Shown one piece after another: positions 29,100 to 37,152 of a DNA stretch of 64,000 bases; the first letter of the stretch is position 1; the number at the start of each line of letters is the position of its first letter. The notes under the pieces are model-generated. The model searched no databases. It was given only the letters and a program-made list of their open reading frames with translations, and had not been told where the DNA came from. The stretch lies in NCBI RefSeq assembly GCF_000701505.1, contig NZ_JNJB01000007.1, positions 333,302-397,301 on the forward strand. The letters run 5' to 3'. Source of the DNA: Dyadobacter crusticola DSM 16708 (lineage in GTDB: Bacteria > Bacteroidota > Bacteroidia > Cytophagales > Spirosomataceae). The position numbers were made by a program, and so were the translations under genes.

Positions 29100-29930
29100 C
29101 TAGGCAGGAATGAGTATTTTGAATTCTGTTTTTTCTCCCGGAACTGAGGTCACACTGATTGTTCCCTTGTGCGTATCTACAACGCTGGCGTAAGTAAGCG
29201 ATAATCCAAGTCCCGTCCCTTTCCCCTGCGGCTTTGTAGTGAAAAAAGGCTGAAAGAGTTTAGCTACGATCTCCTCAGGAATACCTATCCCATTGTCACA
29301 CAGCAGTATCTCGATTTTATCCCCAATTCGTCGCGTAGAAATAGAGATGAGCGGATCAAACCCTTCGATCTGCTGCTTTCGCTTTTCATTGATCGCGTAG
29401 CAGGCATTATTGACCAGGTTCACGATCACGCGCCCAAACTCCCCGCGCGAAATGCTGATGCTGCCCACGGCAGGGTCAAGCGCGTAATTTAATGTGACAT
29501 TAAACTCCCTGTCTTCGGCCCGGACACTCTGGTAAGCCAGCTTGCTGTACTCTTCGAGCAGCTGGTTCAGGTCGGTTGGCTCAAAAACAGCTCCTTCCGA
29601 GCGTGCCTGCGCGAGCATACCCTGGATGATCCGCTCAATGCGCTTGCCGTTTTCATTGATCTTCACCAGGTTTTTAGACAACGTTTCCAGCAAATCCTTT
29701 TCATCCGCAACATCATCCTCACTCAGCTCGCTCAGCGGCTTGCTTACCAGCACACGCATTTCGTCGACAAGCCCATTGGACAGGCGCGAGAAATTATTGA
29801 CGAAGCTTACCGGGTTTTTGATTTCATGTAAAATACCTGCGCTCAGCTGCCCTATTTCGGCAAGCCGGTTGAGTTCGATTATCTTCTGCTGATAAATCTC
29901 GATGTCCTTATCAGTAATTGCGGGCTCCAT
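29100..29930 (-). CDS. Soluble sensor histidine kinase
   Basis: A 276-residue kinase without membrane segment or sensor domain. The phosphoacceptor His35 lies in GILHEIKNPVSFVNNF, the N-box in VNLVNNACYAI, and the G boxes in CDNGIGIPEE and GKGTGLGLSL. It lies between the propeller kinase and the SpoIIE response regulator, so phosphorylation of D58 of that regulator is the obvious inference. With no sensor domain it may depend on a partner, such as the upstream His-less kinase. Confidence 0.92.
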   Translation of the reverse strand: MEPAITDKDIEIYQQKIIELNRLAEIGQLSAGILHEIKNPVSFVNNFSRLSNGLVDEMRVLVSKPLSELSEDDVADEKDLLETLSKNLVKINENGKRIERIIQGMLAQARSEGAVFEPTDLNQLLEEYSKLAYQSVRAEDREFNVTLNYALDPAVGSISISRGEFGRVIVNLVNNACYAINEKRKQQIEGFDPLISISTRRIGDKIEILLCDNGIGIPEEIVAKLFQPFFTTKPQGKGTGLGLSLTYASVVDTHKGTISVTSVPGEKTEFKILIPA

Positions 29931-29968
29931 ATTAGTGTCTGTTTGTAGTATGGGTAACTGTCTAAGCC

Positions 29969-32900
29969 TTATTTGACGGTGGGAAGAGAAATTTCAATCT
30001 CAGTAAAATCCCCTTCCTTTGAAGTTACCGACATCCTGCCCTTGTGAAATTCTATGATATCCTTGCTCATGTAAAGCCCGAGCCCGGTGCCTTTTGAAGT
30101 CGGTTTGGTGGTGAAAAATGGATTAAATAGCTGTTCTGTCTCTTTCACAGGAATCCCTTTTCCATTGTCCCTGACAAAGACCGAAACCGCTCCTTCCTCA
30201 CGCCGGCTCGAAATGCGGATCTCAGGCTCAAATACCTTATCGAATTTCGTTTTCTCCATAACCGCATAGCAGGCATTGCTGATCAGATTGGTGAGTACCT
30301 GCGCAAATTCGTAAGGCAGCAAGCTAACCCGGACAGGCTCTGCTTCCAGCGCAAAAACCAGCTTGATCTTCGCCTCCTTATATTCTGCAAGTACCTCCTG
30401 AAGAGCAGCTTTCGACTTTGATTCCAGAAAAGGATTAAGCTCTACTTCAATGAATTCGGTTGATTTTCCTTTGAGCAGCTTCTGCATATCCTTCACAATG
30501 CGCGTGGTACTGTTCCCGTGCTCGTAGATCTTTTCCAGGTTTTTCTGCAGCATCTCAAAACCGCTGTCCAAATCGTCCTTCTCGTCTTCCGACAACACAT
30601 CCTGGTGTTTATCAGTCACTTCTGTGATTTCCTTCAACAGCTTACCCGACGATTGTGAAAAGTTGTTGATGTAGTTCAATGGGTTCAGTATCCGGTCCAC
30701 AATTCCCTTCGTCAGACTACCCACAGAAGCCAGACGCTCCTGCCGGATCAGCTCTTCCTGTGTGGATTTCAGGTTTGAAAGTGTGTTTTCGAGATCTTCA
30801 AGAATGTTTGTTTTGATATAAGCACCGATTAAATGCTCTTTCAGGTTTTTCACCATATTGTAATCGCGTTCGCCGAATGCATTCTCCCGGTCCATGTTTT
30901 CGAGGGTAATGTAACTTTTCACATCCCCATCCACCCGGATCAAAATACTGATCAATGATTTTGGCGAGAATCTTTCACTCACCGATCTGTTGGTATTCTG
31001 ATGTCTGAAATTGTTTTTCAGGAAAATGTCTTCATAAACCTCTTCTGCGCCGACAATGTAGCGCTGTTCTGCGTCGGCTGCGGATAATTGCACGTTTTCT
31101 ACGTCCGCACTTTCAATCACTCCCGCGAGTGCGATAAACTGGTAGCAGTCAGTCCCTTTATTGTATATCAATGCAGAAGCACCGTCTACATTCTGGAACT
31201 CACAGAGCCTGTCGAGTACCAGCTGAAACAATCTTCCTGTATTTACCTCTCCATTGATCGACTTCACAAATTCATCAATCCTTTCCAGCTGATCATTTGT
31301 CGCGGACAATTCTTCGGATTGATGTTCAAGTTCTTCTTTCTGGCTTACTACCTCTTCCGTACGTTCGCGTATCAGGTTTTCAAGTTCCTGCTTCTCGCGC
31401 AGGATCGCCCGAAGGCGCCAGCGCACGGCGTAGTAGATCATCACCGCAAACACCAGTGCGTAAAGGGCGATCATGTACCATTGTCTGAACCAGGGAGTGC
31501 GGATGAGCAATGGAAATGTCGCCTCGCCCGAAATATTGCCATAAATATCCCGCGCACGCACCTTGAAAACATAGCTTCCCGAAGGCAGCCCGCTGTACTC
31601 CTTCCGGGCGATAGTCCCCCACTCCGACCAGCCTTTGTCATAGTTTTCGAGCAGGTACTGGTATGCTACCTCCTGGTTGCTGTGAAAGCTGGGCAATGCA
31701 AATTCAAAAATTAAGCTGTTCTGCCTGTGATCCAGACTGATACGGTCCCGACTCGCGTCGCGGTAAACAGGCAGGCCGCCGTCGCGCGTACTTACCTTTC
31801 TCAGCAAAACGGGGTAAATGAGCCGACGCTGTTCTCCTTGCCGCATATCGAGCCGGTATAATCCCTGGTCGCCGCCAAGCCACGCAACGCCGTCCTGATC
31901 TGGAAAAATAACCTGAAAAGGGATCGCTGCAATGGGGAGAAAAGGCTTTTCAATCAGCTCAAATGCATTGCTTTGTCCTTTTTTCCTGAAAAAATTGACC
32001 GACTTCTTATCTCCACGCGTTGTCCAGATATTTCCTTCACTATCACCTTGTACACGATCAAACCAGACTTTTTCAGAAAGCCAGTCCGCGCGCGTAAACC
32101 GGTCTGCATTGGAATGGTATTCAAAAAGTCCATCCTTATTGGTGACGATCAACCGATTTCCAAATACGGCCAGCTTGTTGTACAATGGGCTGCTGATCCC
32201 CTGCGGGGCAGCGAACTTACGTGCAGCGCCTGTCGTGTAGTCAAATTTGAGAATCCCGTTGGAAAGTGTTTCAAGCCAGAATGTACCGGTTGGGAATTCA
32301 GTAATGCCGGTGATCTGTTCGGTAATTGACTTGATTCGCTCCTTTTGCCAGCCGCTACCTGTTTTTTTAAACACCGCCAGTCCGTCCTGCAAGCCCACAA
32401 AGAGCTTATTACCGTCTGCGGAGGCAGTCACGGCCAGCGAGAAATCGTTTGACAGGGTGCTCAACCCTCCGGTTTTACTCAACTGAAACAAACCCTTATT
32501 GGAAGCGACGTACAAAAAGCCGCCTGCCTCGCTGAACCCAAGGCAACTTCCCGGAAATGCAGTTAAATGCGCAACCTGGTTGTTTTCAATGGAATGCAGC
32601 CCCGTTAAAGTGCCGACAATGATTTTGTTGCCAAATCGCGTTACCGCAGTTACCGAGCCTTTCAGACCTGAGGTACCATCGAAAACGGAAATGGGCGAAG
32701 GCAGATCCAAGCGGGCGATCCCGTTGTTCAATGCGAGCCAGAGGTTGTGTTCACGATCGCTGAACATAGCTGACACCTGGCTATCCTCCATATCTCCGTA
32801 AGCAAATATCGGGTACGCGATGTTCCCGTCGGGATTAACGATCAGCATTCCATTAGCCGCCATACTGATCGCGATCTTGCCATTTTGCATTCGTACTGCA

Positions 32901-33667
32901 CTGGTCGCTTTGTTACTGATCAATACCGGATTTGCATTCCCTTCTATATTCTCTACGTGGTTGCCTTTCAGCAAGTACGCTCCCTGACTGGTGGTGAGCA
33001 GCATAGCCGAATTGTCAGCTAGTGGCACAACCGCAACCAGGTCCAGCAGAGCCGGGACATTTTGCGCCGTGGTTACAGCAGAAAATTTGCCGTCGTTCAA
33101 CAACATAAAACCCTTATTTCTGGCATAAATCACAGCACCCTGTCCGAACGGGAATGCGGATTGAATGGACAGACCGTGCTTGTAACTTTTTACATTCCGG
33201 CCATCCCAGAAGAAGTTTATCTGGTCGGAAACAAACCAGGCTCCATTCTTTTCGGGTAGTATCTGGATGACCTGGCCAGGCTTTTCTTTGAGTTTCGCAG
33301 ATAAGCTCACGAAGCGATGTACGCCGAGGCTGTCGTAAGCCAGATATCCAAATTCCCCATTGCCGCCCACGAGCACGCGGCCCTTGCGGTCGGTGGTGAG
33401 GGCAGATACCCGCGTTACATTCTCAGTTTGAATGGTAGTCCAGGAAACGCCGTCAAATTCCAGCACGCCTGCGAAATTGGCAAAGTACATCATCCCGGTG
33501 CTATCCTGCGTAATGCCGAAGTTCTGGTCGTGCGCGTGGTATTCGGAAGACTGGTAAAAGCCCGACATTGGCCGGCCCACTTCGCGCATTCCTGAGCCGC
33601 CGCTTTGCGCGATAACCGGCAAGGCACCCAGGCAAACCAGCCACAATGCAAGCCATAAATTCTTCAT
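29969..33667 (-). CDS. Propeller-GAF sensor kinase homologue lacking phosphoacceptor His
   Basis: A 1232-residue envelope protein starting at ATG 33667, which gives a signal peptide (WLALWLVCLGALPVIAQS). Order: periplasmic two-component-regulator propeller (about 30-640), Y_Y_Y domain (about 645-720), one transmembrane helix (about 722-742), coiled coil, GAF (about 790-945), and a kinase module to the end. The dimerisation helix reads GIVDRILNPLNYINNF, with Asp991 (codon 30695-30697) where GIAHEINNPL-type kinases carry His. The ATP-binding boxes (NLISNACYAV, DNGKGIP, GKGTGLGL written as SKGTGLGLY) are intact. It cannot autophosphorylate canonically; it may act by controlling its neighbour kinase. 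Confidence 0.9.
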   Translation of the reverse strand: MKNLWLALWLVCLGALPVIAQSGGSGMREVGRPMSGFYQSSEYHAHDQNFGITQDSTGMMYFANFAGVLEFDGVSWTTIQTENVTRVSALTTDRKGRVLVGGNGEFGYLAYDSLGVHRFVSLSAKLKEKPGQVIQILPEKNGAWFVSDQINFFWDGRNVKSYKHGLSIQSAFPFGQGAVIYARNKGFMLLNDGKFSAVTTAQNVPALLDLVAVVPLADNSAMLLTTSQGAYLLKGNHVENIEGNANPVLISNKATSAVRMQNGKIAISMAANGMLIVNPDGNIAYPIFAYGDMEDSQVSAMFSDREHNLWLALNNGIARLDLPSPISVFDGTSGLKGSVTAVTRFGNKIIVGTLTGLHSIENNQVAHLTAFPGSCLGFSEAGGFLYVASNKGLFQLSKTGGLSTLSNDFSLAVTASADGNKLFVGLQDGLAVFKKTGSGWQKERIKSITEQITGITEFPTGTFWLETLSNGILKFDYTTGAARKFAAPQGISSPLYNKLAVFGNRLIVTNKDGLFEYHSNADRFTRADWLSEKVWFDRVQGDSEGNIWTTRGDKKSVNFFRKKGQSNAFELIEKPFLPIAAIPFQVIFPDQDGVAWLGGDQGLYRLDMRQGEQRRLIYPVLLRKVSTRDGGLPVYRDASRDRISLDHRQNSLIFEFALPSFHSNQEVAYQYLLENYDKGWSEWGTIARKEYSGLPSGSYVFKVRARDIYGNISGEATFPLLIRTPWFRQWYMIALYALVFAVMIYYAVRWRLRAILREKQELENLIRERTEEVVSQKEELEHQSEELSATNDQLERIDEFVKSINGEVNTGRLFQLVLDRLCEFQNVDGASALIYNKGTDCYQFIALAGVIESADVENVQLSAADAEQRYIVGAEEVYEDIFLKNNFRHQNTNRSVSERFSPKSLISILIRVDGDVKSYITLENMDRENAFGERDYNMVKNLKEHLIGAYIKTNILEDLENTLSNLKSTQEELIRQERLASVGSLTKGIVDRILNPLNYINNFSQSSGKLLKEITEVTDKHQDVLSEDEKDDLDSGFEMLQKNLEKIYEHGNSTTRIVKDMQKLLKGKSTEFIEVELNPFLESKSKAALQEVLAEYKEAKIKLVFALEAEPVRVSLLPYEFAQVLTNLISNACYAVMEKTKFDKVFEPEIRISSRREEGAVSVFVRDNGKGIPVKETEQLFNPFFTTKPTSKGTGLGLYMSKDIIEFHKGRMSVTSKEGDFTEIEISLPTVK

Positions 33668-33715
33668 CTGATCAAACCTTCGGTCCATGTACTTTTTATG
33701 CTAAATCGGTCGCTG

Positions 33716-36559
33716 CTACGGTGCTACCGGTTGCGGAGCGACGAGATGCCTGATGTTTAAATCTCTTAACAGATAGTCTTCGGCAATGTAGAACTCTGTT
33801 TCTTCCAGCACATTGGGAATCATTGCTACGCCCATAGCTTTGAGCTCGTCCACACTTCTGATCTCTCCTGCGCTGATCACCCCTGCCTTTGAAAAGAGCA
33901 GCTTCCCGTAAGTAACCAATACCGATAACTCTGGCCTGCTGGTATGCTTCCGCAGGTCGATCACCTCGCCTTCGTCTTCCTTGAAATACGCCGAATTCAG
34001 GAGGATCTTTTGCAGCTCTCCATTGAGCAGCTTTTGCAGGCCGGGTGTCTCCCGCAGCCGGCGCAGCTTGCAGATTAGCAGGTCTTCTTCCGTTGCCAGC
34101 CATTCAAGCGGCTTCATGATCTGCAAATGGAACTGGTCATTCTCCCGTGCCATTATTTGCAGTACCGAGCGGAACCTCGGCGGGTTGACGATCCTGAGCA
34201 CATAAAAAGCAGTTTCAGAAATTACTTTGGAATGCGAAACGGCGTTAGAAACCAGTATATCCGTCACATTCCCGGCCGGGAAATGTTTCAGTTCTTTGAT
34301 CGCCACCGCCTTTGTCCACCTCGAAATGCGCGTATAATCCTTGTTGATTACATCTTTCAGCCGCTCTTCAACTGTAAGCTGCGCCTGCGGGAAAAGCTCA
34401 TTATACCTGCGGAACATTTCTTCGCGAGAGTCGCTGTCGAGGTACGGAAGAACCTTGTTCTTCACATTCTCCGGTAACATCAGGTCTGAGATCTCGGTGA
34501 GATAATCACGGGCATCGGTGGCCTGCTCGCCTTTCAGTAAAGTTATCGCGTGAAATCTCGATCCGAACACCACTTCCAGCACGGTGAATGCTTTGAAAAT
34601 AATGCGCTGCTTTTCCCTTTCCAGGTTCTGCATCATTTGCGACGATGCATCGTAATCCTCATCCAGGTCCATCTGAGTAGCCAGCAGCCAGGTAAATGTT
34701 TTCAAATGCTCATCGAGCTCGTTCAGCAGGTACGTTCTTTCGGTCGTATTGCATACATAATGCAAGTTGCGGAGTGCGTCGAGTACTTTATCTTTTACAA
34801 ATCGGTTTGGACTTTCGAGGTTTCTTCGTAAAAACTTCAAAGCCTCTGCATTGCCGAGCTCTTCCACAAGCCTGATCAGGTGCAGCTGGCGGTAACGGTT
34901 TTCGTTGTTGCTCAGGAAGGTTTTTTCAATGTATTTTAAAAGCGGCGTACCCGATTTGGCAAGCGCCTGAAATGCTACTGAGTAGTACCTGTCTATCTCC
35001 ATTTGCTCCATCAGATAAGGCCACAGCTCAGGTCTACGTAATTCACCGGCCGTGTAGATAGCTGCCTTGCGCACTGCGGGGCTCGGATCCTGCAAGAGCG
35101 GGATGAGGTATTTGTATGACAAAAACCGGTTAGATCCGCCGAATCCCACAGCCGCTTCTATCCGCTCGTTTTCGTCTTTGGAAAAAACCTGTTTCACCAA
35201 CAGATCAAATGGTTTCTCCACCTCCTGAAAGTCTGGCTTATACTCTGTTGTCCGCTGGGCGCGCGATGGAAATACAAACGCTTTGTCGCGCACCGCTTTC
35301 TTGTAGGAATTTTGACCCGCAAATGAAGTACCAACCCAGCCAATTGCCACCACCAGGAAGAAAATGGAGAGCTGCAATACATTCAAATTGGCAAAGTTGA
35401 CGAGTATCAGCAACAGTACCCCCGCTGCAAGTCCGCCGATTGCCTTGGCGCGCCCTTCTATCCTGCCCTGAATATTGAGCCTGAACCTGGCCGGAATAGG
35501 CTGGTAGAGCGACTGGTAAGCTGGTTCGCTGATTGCCTTGCGAATGGCACTCATGAAAAATCTTGACAATGCCACGCAGGCGAAGAATATCCCGGCAGTA
35601 TCGTAGCCAAGACCATAAATCACCGAAACTGCAAAACTAAAAACAAGGCTGGCGGGCAAAATCAGGATACCCAGCTTTAAACCGAATTTGCTGATCAGTC
35701 GGTTGTACAGGAAGGTTTTTATAAAAAATTCAAGAATGGAAGAGATACCGAAAAACACCCCGAGAAAGCTGGCAAGTGATCCTTTGTCGGTGAAAATCAC
35801 GCGCGACTCGGTGAAGAAAATGTACTCGACGTAAAACAGCGCAAAAACAGGGAGCAATGCGAGGAGGAAAATATTGCGGTAATAAGAAGGGTCTACCGCT
35901 TCTTCACCCGCCTTTTCAGCAGTATCACCGGCCGCCGGCTTGGCAGCTGCATTGGTTACGTATTTCTGATGGATTTTCCGGAGTAAAAAGCTGCAAACAA
36001 TCAGGAACCCGACTGCGATAAAAAGCAGCGAGTCGGTAGGGATGATCCTGACCAGACCTGGCACAGCGAGGTACATGATTACCGAGGAAAAAACATCCCC
36101 CGTGTTGATCAGCGACGAAAGCCGCTTGGATTGCTGTAAATTGAACAGCTTCACCACAACCGCCCAAAAGGTCACCCCATTTACCAAAACAAAAACGCGG
36201 TTCCAGATAAAGAGGACGAAGAATACCCACCTGCTTCCGGTCACGTGGTAAGTGACCAGGAAAACGACAATTGAACTGATCAGGAAAAACAGCATTCTTT
36301 CGGCAAGCTTGTCAAACGCCATCAGCTTTTGCAGGCGCGTGACACCTAGTCCGAGCAGATAAGTAAAAACGCCGCCAACAATGTACACCTGCGGCAGCAT
36401 CAGCCTATCGAAACTGATCAGGAACGAGGACGCTACCACCGTGTAAAACAATGCGGTAGCGCCTCCCATGAAGAAAGAGTACGCCATCAGCAAGGTTACA
36501 AGGTTCCCCTCGCCTTTTCTGACGTTGAGCATCAGCGATATGTCCGCCAGTCTTTTCAA
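33716..36559 (-). CDS. MFS-like membrane protein with cytosolic HEAT-repeat domain
   Basis: A 947-residue protein. Residues about 20-420 form some twelve transmembrane helices resembling the ATP/ADP-translocase-like or MFS fold. From about 450 to 700 and beyond, alpha-helical HEAT repeats are visible (for example DPSPAVRKAAIYTAGEL and NRFVKDKVLDALRNL). The last 100 residues are an unassigned globular part; a cyclic-nucleotide domain is seen in some relatives but I cannot confirm one here. A role as a membrane signal transducer rather than simple transporter is inferred from its place in the operon. Starts one base after the GNAT stop. Confidence 0.82.
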   Translation of the reverse strand: MKRLADISLMLNVRKGEGNLVTLLMAYSFFMGGATALFYTVVASSFLISFDRLMLPQVYIVGGVFTYLLGLGVTRLQKLMAFDKLAERMLFFLISSIVVFLVTYHVTGSRWVFFVLFIWNRVFVLVNGVTFWAVVVKLFNLQQSKRLSSLINTGDVFSSVIMYLAVPGLVRIIPTDSLLFIAVGFLIVCSFLLRKIHQKYVTNAAAKPAAGDTAEKAGEEAVDPSYYRNIFLLALLPVFALFYVEYIFFTESRVIFTDKGSLASFLGVFFGISSILEFFIKTFLYNRLISKFGLKLGILILPASLVFSFAVSVIYGLGYDTAGIFFACVALSRFFMSAIRKAISEPAYQSLYQPIPARFRLNIQGRIEGRAKAIGGLAAGVLLLILVNFANLNVLQLSIFFLVVAIGWVGTSFAGQNSYKKAVRDKAFVFPSRAQRTTEYKPDFQEVEKPFDLLVKQVFSKDENERIEAAVGFGGSNRFLSYKYLIPLLQDPSPAVRKAAIYTAGELRRPELWPYLMEQMEIDRYYSVAFQALAKSGTPLLKYIEKTFLSNNENRYRQLHLIRLVEELGNAEALKFLRRNLESPNRFVKDKVLDALRNLHYVCNTTERTYLLNELDEHLKTFTWLLATQMDLDEDYDASSQMMQNLEREKQRIIFKAFTVLEVVFGSRFHAITLLKGEQATDARDYLTEISDLMLPENVKNKVLPYLDSDSREEMFRRYNELFPQAQLTVEERLKDVINKDYTRISRWTKAVAIKELKHFPAGNVTDILVSNAVSHSKVISETAFYVLRIVNPPRFRSVLQIMARENDQFHLQIMKPLEWLATEEDLLICKLRRLRETPGLQKLLNGELQKILLNSAYFKEDEGEVIDLRKHTSRPELSVLVTYGKLLFSKAGVISAGEIRSVDELKAMGVAMIPNVLEETEFYIAEDYLLRDLNIRHLVAPQPVAP

Positions 36560-36560
36560 A

Positions 36561-37142
36561 TTAGTGAACCAGTTCTTTAATCATGAAATAAATTTGCCGC
36601 TCCGGCATTTGAAAAAGCGGCTTGATCTTTCCGAGGTATATAAATCCAAGCTCTTCCAGCGGTTTAATGCGTGACTCGACTGGCTGCGCAATGATCGCGC
36701 GTGCGCCCTGCGCCCTGGCAAATTCTATCCGCGTTTCATCCAGAATGGAAGAAAACCCATTGCCCCGGTACCCGGGCGCTACTACCAGCCGGTTCAGCGA
36801 CGCAAAAGGTCCCTGCGCATACTCGCCGAGCAGCGCCTCGTCAAATAGATTGGCATGAGGTACTGTACTGTAATCTTTGTGAAAACTCAGCCGTGCAGCG
36901 GCTACGATGGTCTTTTCATGCGTGATAATCCAATGATGTGCAAGCAGGTCTTCATCGTCCAGCCAGGCTTTATGGGAGAAAAAATCCTGACTGATCCCTT
37001 TTTCATTCTTCCAGGCAAGCACGCGCAAGGCGCCCATTTCATCCAGCCGCTCAGGGTAATCCAGCTTCGTGAGCAGGAATTCCGAGTTTTTGATTTCAAA
37101 CCTTGTATTCATTAAAAGAGGAGGGTTTACTATTGCATTCAT
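36561..37142 (-). CDS. GNAT-family N-acetyltransferase-like protein
   Basis: A 193-residue cytosolic protein. The acetyl-CoA pyrophosphate loop is visible in LVVAPGYRGNGFSSILDETR (about 121-140), preceded by a strand with ASLN. The substrate is unknown. Start ATG 37142 lies 10 bp after the TonB receptor stop; an internal ATG at codon 11 is possible. Tight spacing on both sides puts it firmly inside the signalling operon, where acylation of a signalling partner is conceivable. Confidence 0.83.
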   Translation of the reverse strand: MNAIVNPPLLMNTRFEIKNSEFLLTKLDYPERLDEMGALRVLAWKNEKGISQDFFSHKAWLDDEDLLAHHWIITHEKTIVAAARLSFHKDYSTVPHANLFDEALLGEYAQGPFASLNRLVVAPGYRGNGFSSILDETRIEFARAQGARAIIAQPVESRIKPLEELGFIYLGKIKPLFQMPERQIYFMIKELVH

Positions 37143-37152
37143 TTGTTGAGTA

